In this document: positions 1 to 6,652 of the stretch, piece by piece
How positions within the stretch are numbered: the first letter of the stretch is position 1
Layout of the letters: each line of letters begins with the position of its first letter
Source: Peptococcaceae bacterium UBA3933
GTDB lineage: Bacteria > Bacillota > Peptococcia > Peptococcales > BICA1-8
Reading direction: 5' to 3'
Length of the DNA stretch: 10,150 nucleotides
Assembly: GCA_002385805.1 (NCBI GenBank)
Contig: DGEF01000043.1
Coordinates: 11,056 to 21,205, forward strand
Made by a program: the position numbers and the translations under genes
Notes under the pieces: generated by a model
The model's input: the letters and a program-made list of their open reading frames with translations, nothing else
The model's database searches: none
Told to the model about the DNA's origin: nothing

Positions 1-45
1 TCTACTTTTACTTAAAAATTCCTCCTAGTAAATTAGTACTATAAT

Positions 46-912
46 CTAATTAAACTCAGGTTTTTCCAGGCTTATCCTTCCAATTTTGCCCGCTCTAAAT
101 TCATTAATAAGCAAGGTACTTATTTTCAAATAGTCTACCTTATTCCCTGGAAGCAAACAACCTCTCTTTTTACCTATTTGATCAAATACTTCCAAGGTTG
201 GTTTTTCTAAATCTTCTTCTGAAAGTTTATAACGTTTAGCCAGTAATTCAGGGTAAAACCTAAGTAAAAACTCCGTAAGTTTAAAAGCAGCTGTCTCTAC
301 ATCAAAAACATCATCACTAATGGCTCCCGTTATAGCTAATTTAAACCCCACCTCCGGGTCTTCAAATTTAGGCCATAAGATACCCGGTGTATCTAATAAC
401 TCAATATCTTCATCTAACCTTATCCACTGTTGCCCCCTGGTAACTCCAGGTTTATTACCGGTTTTAGCAGCTTTCTTACCCACTACAATATTGATAAAAG
501 TGCTTTTTCCTACATTAGGAATGCCTACAACCATTGTCCTGATAACCATTTTTTTAATTCCTTTAGCCCGTTTTTGTTCTCGCTTTTCCTGAGTTAATTG
601 ATAAAGGGCTTCTTTTAAATCCTTTAAAACATTAGTTGTCTTGACCGTTGAGTTAATTTTAAAAGCTTTATATTTACTCTCTTTATTAAAATAATCTAAC
701 CATTGTTTAGTTATCTTTTCATCAGCCAAATCTTCTTTATTTAAAATAATCACCCTGGGTTTTTTCTCAATTAAATTATCAAGTAACGGGTTACGACTAC
801 TTTGGGGGATACGAGCATCAACAATTTCTATTACCACATCAATTAGTTTTAATCTTTCCTGAATTATTCTCCGTGTTTTAGCCATATGGCCAGGAAACCA
901 CTGAACCTGCAT
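46..912 (-). CDS. rbgA: Ribosome biogenesis GTPase YlqF/RbgA
   Basis: A 288-residue circularly permuted GTPase that acts in late assembly of the 50S ribosomal subunit. The G motifs are in permuted order: G4 NKED at 58-61, G1 GIPNVGKST at 130-138, a PGVT at 155-158 that fits G2, and G3 DTPG at 174-177. The N-terminal FPGHMAK (6-12) carries His9, the position known as the catalytic histidine in Bacillus RbgA. The C-terminal region (about 200-280) matches the family's RNA-binding helical domain in length. The ATG overlaps the lepB stop by one base (TAATG), and a GGGAGG ribosome binding site lies about 9 bases upstream, so the two genes are translationally coupled. In related Firmicutes rnhB usually follows, but the window ends 45 bases after the stop. 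Confidence 0.96.
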   Translation of the reverse strand: MQVQWFPGHMAKTRRIIQERLKLIDVVIEIVDARIPQSSRNPLLDNLIEKKPRVIILNKEDLADEKITKQWLDYFNKESKYKAFKINSTVKTTNVLKDLKEALYQLTQEKREQKRAKGIKKMVIRTMVVGIPNVGKSTFINIVVGKKAAKTGNKPGVTRGQQWIRLDEDIELLDTPGILWPKFEDPEVGFKLAITGAISDDVFDVETAAFKLTEFLLRFYPELLAKRYKLSEEDLEKPTLEVFDQIGKKRGCLLPGNKVDYLKISTLLINEFRAGKIGRISLEKPEFN

Positions 913-1436
913 TATTTAACCCTCCCTATTCTATCAAGAGGCCAATAAATAAATTGAGATTTGCCAATTAAAAGTTCTCTCTCCACAAATCCCCAATCTC
1001 TACTATCACTACTGTTATTTCGATTATCACCCATCATAAAATAAGCATTTTCCGGAACTTCTACAGGTCCAAAATCAGGAAACTGCAATTCAGTTGGTAA
1101 ATAAGGTTCTTCTACCAAAATATCATTAATATATAATTTACTGTCACGAATTTCTATTTTTTCCCCTGGTAACCCTATAACACGTTTAACATAATCCTTA
1201 GAGGTATCTAGAGGGTACTCAAAAACGACCACATCTCCCCGCTTAGGCTCCGATAACCAGTAAGAAAATTTAGTAACGATTATCCGGTCACTGATTTGCA
1301 AAGTTGGTTCCATAGAACGGGAAGGTATCCAAAAAGGTTCAAATAAAAATGTTCTAATAATTATAGCTAAGACTATAGCTATAACAATGGATTCAATTAA
1401 TTCCTTCATGGTTAAAGAAGATTTCTTTTCTGACAT
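912..1436 (-). CDS. lepB: Signal peptidase I
   Basis: A 174-residue type I signal peptidase that removes signal peptides from exported proteins at the outer face of the membrane. One N-terminal membrane segment (about 14-32) is followed by the catalytic Ser41 in PSRSMEP (38-44). The general base is Lys84 in YVKRVIGLPG (82-91), and the conserved GDNRNNSSDSRDWG box spans 136-149. The single membrane segment and short length fit the Gram-positive SipS-like class. The ATG at 1436 has a GAGGTG site 9 bases upstream. The gene lies downstream of the rplS terminator, so it probably has its own promoter, and it overlaps rbgA by one base. Firmicutes often carry several signal peptidase I paralogues, so this may not be the only one in the genome. 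Confidence 0.96.
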   Translation of the reverse strand: MSEKKSSLTMKELIESIVIAIVLAIIIRTFLFEPFWIPSRSMEPTLQISDRIIVTKFSYWLSEPKRGDVVVFEYPLDTSKDYVKRVIGLPGEKIEIRDSKLYINDILVEEPYLPTELQFPDFGPVEVPENAYFMMGDNRNNSSDSRDWGFVERELLIGKSQFIYWPLDRIGRVK

Positions 1437-1511
1437 TTATCTTTTCACCTCGTTTTAGCAGCTAATAAATAGAGGTTAGTGGTTAATAATCTTTTTTGCT
1501 GATTTATTTTT

Positions 1512-1540
1512 ATTATAAAATAATTTTAATAATGCAAAAA
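1512..1540 (-). promoter_or_regulatory. Possible SigA promoter of lepB-rbgA
   Basis: A perfect TATAAT lies on the minus strand at 1517-1512, just downstream of the rplS terminator and 76 bases before the lepB ATG. The hexamer 17 bases upstream (TTTTTG, 1540-1535) is a poor -35 and overlaps the terminator T-tract. The surroundings are very AT-rich, so a TATAAT could occur by chance. The main support is positional: a terminator upstream of lepB implies a separate promoter or read-through. Confidence 0.4.
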
Positions 1541-1561
1541 GGGACTGAAGTTATCAGTCCC
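1536..1561 (-). terminator. Intrinsic terminator after rplS
   Basis: On the minus strand an 8-bp perfect stem (GGGACTGA, 1561-1554, with TCAGTCCC, 1548-1541) closes a 5-base loop and is followed directly by TTTTT (1540-1536). It begins 7 bases after the rplS stop. It should end the rplS transcript and separate it from lepB-rbgA. Confidence 0.93.
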
Positions 1562-1567
1562 CACAAA

Positions 1568-1912
1568 TTATCTACGAGCTTCTTTGATTCTTGCAGCCTT
1601 ACCGGATCTTTCTCTTAAGTAATATAATTTAGCTCTTCTTACACGGCCGCGACGTAAAACAGTGATCTTATCAATTCGAGGAGAGTGAAGTGGGAAACAA
1701 CGCTCTACTGCTACACCATAAGCTACGCGTCGAACAGTAAAGGTTTCACTTAAACCTGAACCACGGCGTTTAATCACTACACCTTCAAAAGCCTGGATAC
1801 GTTCCCTGTTTCCTTCCACTACTTTAACATCAACTCTGACTGTGTCACCAGGTCTAAAATCGGGAATATCTTTTCTAAGTTGTTCAGCTTCAATTGTTTT
1901 AATGATGTCCAC
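1568..1912 (-). CDS. rplS: 50S ribosomal protein L19
   Basis: The 114-residue L19 protein of the large ribosomal subunit, which lies near the subunit interface. Family-typical stretches are present: FRPGDTVRVDVKVVEG (19-34), IQAFEGVVIKRRGSG (39-53), a run from FTVRRVAYGV to FPLHSP (58-78), and a basic C-terminus with RRAKLYYLRERSGKAARIKE (92-111). The start is GTG at 1912, supported by a GGAGG site 9 bases upstream. The gene appears to be its own transcription unit, with a strong promoter at 1997-2025, a structured leader and an intrinsic terminator at 1536-1561. In many Firmicutes trmD precedes rplS; here ispA does. Confidence 0.98.
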   Translation of the reverse strand: MDIIKTIEAEQLRKDIPDFRPGDTVRVDVKVVEGNRERIQAFEGVVIKRRGSGLSETFTVRRVAYGVAVERCFPLHSPRIDKITVLRRGRVRRAKLYYLRERSGKAARIKEARR

Positions 1913-1989
1913 TGGGATTTCCCTCCTTCCGCCAAGATGTTCTTATCTTACCCACTATTTAAGACAGCGGAACATCCGTTTTCAACACC
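1913..1989 (-). promoter_or_regulatory. Structured 5' leader of rplS (probable L19 ribosomal leader)
   Basis: Seen directly on the minus strand: GATGTTC (1976-1970) pairs with GAACATC (1942-1936). Inside an asymmetric internal loop (CGCTG opposite TAA), TCTTA (1964-1960) pairs with TAAGA (1950-1946) around a 9-base loop. A competing helix is possible: TTCCGC (1972-1967) is fully complementary to GCGGAA (1932-1927), which overlaps the upstream edge of the rplS ribosome binding site. Firmicutes are known to carry an L19 leader motif at this position. I assign it from position and structure, not from a covariance-model match. Autoregulation by L19 is inference. Confidence 0.75.
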
Positions 1990-1996
1990 GGAGGAA

Positions 1997-2025
1997 ATTA
2001 TATCATAATTTCCAACCATACACAA
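1997..2025 (-). promoter_or_regulatory. SigA-type promoter of rplS
   Basis: The minus strand shows TTGTGT (2025-2020), a 17-base spacer and a perfect TATAAT (2002-1997). Transcription would start near 1990-1989, just before the structured leader. The promoter lies between the ispA stop (2069) and rplS, and no terminator-like hairpin is visible between ispA and the promoter, so read-through from ispA may add to rplS expression. Confidence 0.82.
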
Positions 2026-2068
2026 GACCTACAACCATTTTTTGTTTGTTATTGTAAATATCTTAAAT

Positions 2069-2956
2069 TTAGCAGTCCCTTATTAATAAATACTCGGCCA
2101 GTAGTCTTAAAGGCAAGGCTTCCTCTCCGAAATTATTAAGGGCTTCCAAAGCCTTATTTACCGCCTCCCTGGCCATTTCCCTGGACTTTTCTAAGCCAAA
2201 GATACTGGGAAAAGTGGCTTTCTTGTTCTTATCATCACTGCCTGTAGGTTTTCCAAGTTTTTCAGGATCACCGATCACATCTAATAGGTCGTCGGTAATT
2301 TGAAAAGCCAACCCTAAATTTTCAGCATAACAAGTCAGTTCTTCTACCTGCTCTGGAGTACCTCCGCCCAAAATGGCACCGGCACGAACAGGAGCCTTAA
2401 TTAGAGCACCTGTTTTATGACGATGAATAAATTTTAAGGTTTCTTCGTCAATTTGTTTGTTTTCCGACAGTATGTCCACTACCTGGCCGCCGACCATCCC
2501 TAAAGTTCCACTGGCTTGGGCAATTTCCTTGCATACTTGTAAATACTTTTGCTTGTCCGAGTATTCTAAGCCGTAGCCACATAAAACCTCAAAAGCAAAA
2601 GTCAAAAGGGCATCCCCAGCCAAAATTGCGTTTGCTTCACCAAAAACCACATGGTTTGTTGGCTTACCTCTTCGTAAATCATCATTATCCATTGCTGGCA
2701 AATCATCATGGATTAAGGAATAGGTATGAATAAATTCAAAGGCACAGGCCACTGGCAGCACTGTTTTCTTATCACCACCAACTGCTTCACAACTAGCCAA
2801 GCATAAAATGGGCCGCAACCTTTTTCCCCCGGCAAATACACTATACCTCATGGCCTCATGAATAACGGAAGGCTCAGTAGAGCCGGAAAGCAATAACCTA
2901 TCTAAAGCCTCTTCCACATATATTCTGTTGTCATCTAAATATTTTTTCAGTTCCAT
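2069..2956 (-). CDS. ispA: Farnesyl diphosphate synthase (polyprenyl synthetase family)
   Basis: A 295-residue all-alpha prenyltransferase that condenses dimethylallyl/geranyl diphosphate with isopentenyl diphosphate in isoprenoid synthesis. The first Asp-rich motif DDLPAMD (84-90) is followed by NDDLRRGKPTNH, and the second is DDLLD (222-226). GGKRLRP (43-49) and the KTGALI stretch (181-186) are also family-typical. The two-residue insertion in the first Asp motif and the upstream HTYSLIHDD fit bacterial type II farnesyl diphosphate synthases. Product chain length remains inferred. I chose the ATG at 2956 because AGGAGG lies 6 bases upstream. An in-frame GTG at 2995 would add 13 residues inside xseB and has no comparable site. 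The start is one base after the xseB stop. dxs, which commonly follows ispA, is absent. Confidence 0.95.
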   Translation of the reverse strand: MELKKYLDDNRIYVEEALDRLLLSGSTEPSVIHEAMRYSVFAGGKRLRPILCLASCEAVGGDKKTVLPVACAFEFIHTYSLIHDDLPAMDNDDLRRGKPTNHVVFGEANAILAGDALLTFAFEVLCGYGLEYSDKQKYLQVCKEIAQASGTLGMVGGQVVDILSENKQIDEETLKFIHRHKTGALIKAPVRAGAILGGGTPEQVEELTCYAENLGLAFQITDDLLDVIGDPEKLGKPTGSDDKNKKATFPSIFGLEKSREMAREAVNKALEALNNFGEEALPLRLLAEYLLIRDC

Positions 2957-2957
2957 G

Positions 2958-3179
2958 TTAGTCCTCCTGGATTGCCTGCAGATCTTGATATTCACCGTTT
3001 ACTAGTACTTTTATTTTGCTTTCCGCCTCATTTAAGTAAAGATTGCAGGTCTTAATCAAATTCATACCTTCGGTAAATAGTTCAACAGATTTTTCTAAGC
3101 TGATTTCCCCTTGTTCCAGCTGCTCTACTATCTGTTCCAGTTTAGCGACAGCTTCCTCATAAGTCAGTTTTTTTTCCAT
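2958..3179 (-). CDS. xseB: Exodeoxyribonuclease VII small subunit
   Basis: A 73-residue acidic helical protein with the XseB core TYEEAVAKLEQIVEQLEQGE (5-24) followed by SLEKSVELFTEGMNLIK. It assembles in several copies with XseA into the cytoplasmic exonuclease VII, which degrades single-stranded DNA to acid-soluble oligonucleotides. The length is normal for the family. The ATG is one base after the xseA stop, with GGAGG 7 bases upstream. The ispA ribosome binding site lies within the last codons of xseB, so xseA, xseB and ispA are probably co-translated from one mRNA. Confidence 0.95.
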   Translation of the reverse strand: MEKKLTYEEAVAKLEQIVEQLEQGEISLEKSVELFTEGMNLIKTCNLYLNEAESKIKVLVNGEYQDLQAIQED

Positions 3180-3180
3180 C

Positions 3181-4389
3181 CTAGCCCTCCTCTTTCTCCC
3201 GAACCAAGCAAGTTAAATTGCCTTTTTTCAAAGATACCTTAATAGTCTCACCTACTTCAACCTGCTCTACTGAATTAATTAAAACACCGTCTTCTTTAAA
3301 GCAAAGAGCATAACCTCTAGCCATGGTTTTCAAAGGACTTAAGGCATCTAGTTTGCCAGCTAATAAATTTATCCGGCTTTGTTCGTCAATTATCTTATTT
3401 TTACCTGCTTGGGTCAACCTGGTTAGTAAATTATCCATTTCTTGTTGAAATCCTGTTAATAATCGGAAAGGATCCCGCATTATTGGCCTGTAAGCTGCGA
3501 ATTCAACCCGTTGACGTTCCTGAGCCAGATAATTAGTAATACTTCTGTTTAATCTATTTTGTAACTGATTAAGTTTGAAAAACAATTCATCTTTTATGGG
3601 AACTACTAACTCCGCAGCCATAGAAGGAGTTGCCGCTCTACAATCGGCGGCCAAATCGGCTAAAGTAAAATCTGTTTCATGACCGACAGCACTGATAATA
3701 GGTATGGGACTTTCACTGATTTTTCGAACAACTTCCTCTGTATTAAAACACCATAATTCTTCTAAGGAACCACCGCCACGCCCTACGATCACTACATCCA
3801 CCGGCTCCTGGTAAACCCTATCCAGAGCCCGGCAAATAGAAGGGGGCCCCTCTTTTCCCTGAACTATAGCCGGCACTATCAAAACTGTAACTCCGGGAAA
3901 ACGTCTTTTAATAATTGTCAACATATCTTTTAGTGCCGCACCGGTTAAAGATGTAACAATACCTATGGATTGGGGCAGAAAAGGAAGGGGCCTCTTTTTT
4001 GTTTGGTCGAAAAGTCCTTCCTTACTTAATTTTTCTTTTAGCTGTTCATAGGCCAAATGGAGAGCTCCCGCACCTGCAGGCAACATTTCCTCTACATATA
4101 ACTGATATTGACCGTCGCGCTCGAAAACAGATACATAGCCTCGACTAAGAACTTCCATCCCATGAGTAGGTTGGAATTGCAGCCTTTGTGCCCTACTCCT
4201 GAACATAACACATCTAAGAGTTCCTGATTCATCCTTCAAAGTGAAATAAAGATGCCCGGAACTATGTGCTTTAAAATTAGATATTTCTCCCTTAACCCAT
4301 ATATTTGCCAATAAAGAATCCCCTTGAAGGAGATTCTTTATATACATGTTAACTTCTTTTACTGTAAAAAAATTTATATTTATAGACAT
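3181..4389 (-). CDS. xseA: Exodeoxyribonuclease VII large subunit
   Basis: A 402-residue large subunit of exonuclease VII. The N-terminal OB-fold (about 5-103) includes WVKGEISNFKAHSSGHLYF (31-49). The catalytic region contains IGIVTS (142-147), GRGGGSLEELWCFN (203-216), SAVGHETDFTLAD (233-245) and RAATPSMAAEL (251-261). A charged helical region (about 265-350) is the expected long arm for XseB binding. The length is typical. The ATG at 4389 has an AGGTG site 7 bases upstream and follows the nfnB stop by 29 bases, with no visible terminator between them, so the gene is probably in the same operon. Confidence 0.97.
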   Translation of the reverse strand: MSININFFTVKEVNMYIKNLLQGDSLLANIWVKGEISNFKAHSSGHLYFTLKDESGTLRCVMFRSRAQRLQFQPTHGMEVLSRGYVSVFERDGQYQLYVEEMLPAGAGALHLAYEQLKEKLSKEGLFDQTKKRPLPFLPQSIGIVTSLTGAALKDMLTIIKRRFPGVTVLIVPAIVQGKEGPPSICRALDRVYQEPVDVVIVGRGGGSLEELWCFNTEEVVRKISESPIPIISAVGHETDFTLADLAADCRAATPSMAAELVVPIKDELFFKLNQLQNRLNRSITNYLAQERQRVEFAAYRPIMRDPFRLLTGFQQEMDNLLTRLTQAGKNKIIDEQSRINLLAGKLDALSPLKTMARGYALCFKEDGVLINSVEQVEVGETIKVSLKKGNLTCLVREKEEG

Positions 4390-4418
4390 TTATGTGCACC
4401 TAACTTTTTGCTAACTGT

Positions 4419-5813
4419 TTAGCTGTTATTAGTTAAATAATCATGAATGGCTCTGGCCGCTTTTTTACCTGCTCCCATAGCTAAAATTACCGTTGCTGCC
4501 CCTGTAACAATATCTCCACCGGCAAAAACTCCTGGTTTTGAGGTTGAACCGGTTTCAGGGTCAGCTATAATATTTCCCTTTTTAGTTAATTCCAGGTCGG
4601 GAGTGCTTGCGGGTACTAAAGGATTAGGTCCTTGTCCAATGGCCATAACCACCGTATCTATTTCCATTTCAAATTCAGAACCGGGAATGGCTACAGGTTT
4701 CCTTCTGCCGGAGGCATCAGGTTCCCCTAATTCAAATCTTTGACAAACCATTTTTGTTACGTTTCCATTTTCATCACCCTTAAATTCTATTGGGCTGATC
4801 AGTAAATGGAACTTAACTCCTTCTTCTTCGGCATGTTCAATTTCTTCTCTTCTCGCCGGCATTTCAGCCCGAGAACGTCGATATACAATATAAGACTCTT
4901 CAGCACCTAAACGCAAAGCAGTCCTTGCAGCATCCATTGCCACATTACCTGCTCCGATTACGGCTACTTTTTTCCCCACCTTAATAGGTGTATCAGTATG
5001 CGGAAAATCATATGCACCCATTAGATTAGTCCTAGTTAAAAATTCATTGGCTGAATAAATACCGTTCAGATTTTCCCCTGGAATATTCATAAAATATGGT
5101 AAGCCTGCACCGGTACCGATAAATACTGCGTCAAAACCTTCTTCTTTCATTAATTCATCAATGGTGTACATTTTACCAATAACAGTATTAGTGAGAATTT
5201 TTACTCCTAATTTTTCAATATATTCAATTTCCCGTTTAACTACTGCCTTAGGCAGACGGAATTCGGGAATACCATACATTAAAACTCCTCCAGGAGTATG
5301 CAGTGCTTCAAAAACAGTAACTTCATGACCTAATTTGGCTAAATCACCGGCACAGGTTAAACCCGCAGGTCCTGCCCCAATAACGGCTACTTTTTTCCCG
5401 GTAGATTCTACAGGATTTATTTCCGATGTAACTTTTTGGGCTTCCCAGTCAGCTACAAACCTTTCCAGCCTGCCGATAGCCACCGGTTCACCTTTTTTAC
5501 CTAATATACATTTATATTCACATTGACTTTCCTGGGGACAAACCCGGCCACAAATAGCAGGCAAATTATTTTTGTTTTTTATTATTTCAGCAGCTTTTTG
5601 AAAATTACCTGCAACTACTTCTTTAATAAATTCAGGGATATCCACTTCTACGGGACAGCCTTGTTTACATAAAGGATTTTTACACTGCAAACACCTTTCA
5701 GCTTCCCTTTGAGCAGTTTGTTCATCATACCCTAAAGCTACTTCTCTAAAATTTTGTTTTCTTTCCTTGGGATCCTGGCTAGGCATAGGATTACGAGGTT
5801 TTTTTACTGGCAT
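4419..5813 (-). CDS. nfnB: NfnB / GltA-type subunit of NADH-dependent ferredoxin-NADP+ oxidoreductase
   Basis: A 464-residue iron-sulfur flavoprotein related to the glutamate synthase small subunit. Eight N-terminal cysteines in two groups (41, 44, 49, 53 and 88, 92, 98, 102) would bind two [4Fe-4S] clusters. The FAD-binding VIGAGPAG is at 144-151. The NADP(H)-binding VIGAGN is at 285-290, with YRRSR following at 311-315. AGGD (431-434) completes the FAD site. The upstream gene encodes an NfnA-like partner, so the pair is best read as Nfn, which couples NADH and reduced ferredoxin to NADP+ reduction by electron bifurcation. A sulfide dehydrogenase (SudAB) activity or a stand-alone glutamate synthase role cannot be excluded; no large glutamate synthase gene is visible here. 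Its start overlaps the nfnA end by 10 bases. Confidence 0.88.
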   Translation of the reverse strand: MPVKKPRNPMPSQDPKERKQNFREVALGYDEQTAQREAERCLQCKNPLCKQGCPVEVDIPEFIKEVVAGNFQKAAEIIKNKNNLPAICGRVCPQESQCEYKCILGKKGEPVAIGRLERFVADWEAQKVTSEINPVESTGKKVAVIGAGPAGLTCAGDLAKLGHEVTVFEALHTPGGVLMYGIPEFRLPKAVVKREIEYIEKLGVKILTNTVIGKMYTIDELMKEEGFDAVFIGTGAGLPYFMNIPGENLNGIYSANEFLTRTNLMGAYDFPHTDTPIKVGKKVAVIGAGNVAMDAARTALRLGAEESYIVYRRSRAEMPARREEIEHAEEEGVKFHLLISPIEFKGDENGNVTKMVCQRFELGEPDASGRRKPVAIPGSEFEMEIDTVVMAIGQGPNPLVPASTPDLELTKKGNIIADPETGSTSKPGVFAGGDIVTGAATVILAMGAGKKAARAIHDYLTNNS

Positions 5814-6652
5814 TTACAGCTACCTCCTCCGCATTGACAATTATAATGTTCAAGGGCTAATTTTTCCTTATCCTTATAGAAAGCTGCCCTGCGCATAGCT
5901 AGATTAAAATCCACTTGATGACCATCAAATTCGGGACCGTCCACACAGGCAAATTTTGTTTCTTCACCAACGGAAACCCGACAGGCTCCACACATCCCGG
6001 TGCCATCAACCATAATGGGATTTAGGCTGACAATAGTTTTTATTTTCTCAGGTCTGGTTACTTCGGCCACGTTTTTCATCATGATCATGGGTCCAATTGC
6101 CCAAACTCGCTCCAAGGAGTTTTTGGTCATGACCTCTTTTAAGACATCGGTAACAAAACCTTTATGGCCTTCACTGCCGTCATCGGTAGCAATTAAAAGT
6201 TCATCGCTGACTTCGGCCATCTTGTCTTTCCAAAATAGCAAATCTTTATTTCTGGCACCTATAATAGAAATAACTTTATTACCGGCTTTCTTTAAAGCCC
6301 TGGCTATGGGATAAATTGGCGCAATACCAACTCCACCGCCGATACAAGCAACTGTACCGTAATTTTCTATTTCACTGGGTTCACCTAAAGGACCGACTAA
6401 ATCTAAAAGATAATCACCGGTTTTTAATAAACTCATTTTTTTGGTAGTAAGTCCAACTACTTGAAAAATTAAAGTGATGGTGCCCGCATTAAGATCATAA
6501 TCAGCAATAGTTAAGGGGATTCTCTCTCCTTTTTCCGAAATTCTGACAATTACAAATTGACCGGCTTTCGCTTTTCGTGCTAACTGAGGTGCCTCAACTT
6601 CTAGCAGAAAAAGATTCTCAGCCAGTTTTTCCTGTTTTATTATCTTATTCAT
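5804..6652 (-). CDS. nfnA: NfnA / sulfide dehydrogenase-like FAD/NAD-binding subunit
   Basis: A 282-residue subunit of the ferredoxin-NADP+ reductase fold, related to the dihydroorotate dehydrogenase electron-transfer subunit PyrK. The FAD-binding RIPLT is at 44-48 and the NAD-binding GGGVGIAP at 105-112. A C-terminal [2Fe-2S] site uses Cys221, Cys224 and Cys236. Asp216 sits where Nfn enzymes are reported to use an aspartate ligand. The tail HYNCQCGGGSCKCQ (269-282) adds four cysteines (272, 274, 279, 281), which could bind a metal. I chose the ATG at 6652 because GGGAGG lies 8 bases upstream; the longer in-frame start at 6688 has less support. The gene overlaps the TsaD-like gene by 8 bases and nfnB by 10, so the genes are tightly coupled. 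Confidence 0.88.
   Translation of the reverse strand: MNKIIKQEKLAENLFLLEVEAPQLARKAKAGQFVIVRISEKGERIPLTIADYDLNAGTITLIFQVVGLTTKKMSLLKTGDYLLDLVGPLGEPSEIENYGTVACIGGGVGIAPIYPIARALKKAGNKVISIIGARNKDLLFWKDKMAEVSDELLIATDDGSEGHKGFVTDVLKEVMTKNSLERVWAIGPMIMMKNVAEVTRPEKIKTIVSLNPIMVDGTGMCGACRVSVGEETKFACVDGPEFDGHQVDFNLAMRRAAFYKDKEKLALEHYNCQCGGGSCKCQ
5823..5830 (-). promoter_or_regulatory. Ribosome binding site of nfnB inside nfnA
   Basis: GGAGGAGG on the minus strand lies 9 bases before the nfnB ATG. It is also read as the Gly-Gly-Gly codons of the nfnA C-terminal tail. The arrangement fixes the nfnB start and implies coupled synthesis of the two subunits. Confidence 0.85.

Noticed and set aside
1..45. An AGGAGG on the minus strand (30-25 approx.) after rbgA, as the ribosome binding site of a following gene such as rnhB.
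   Set aside because: No ATG, GTG or TTG occurs in the roughly 20 bases left before the edge, so the spacing would be too long. No gene can be supported.
320..592. A plus-strand open frame opposite rbgA, and similar plus-strand frames opposite other genes.
   Set aside because: They lie antisense to well-supported genes, have no recognisable domains and lack convincing ribosome binding sites; they are shadows of the true frames.
2957..2995. A longer ispA start (GTG at 2995) adding 13 residues.
   Set aside because: It overlaps xseB, has no ribosome binding site, and the ATG at 2956 has a strong AGGAGG at 6 bases.
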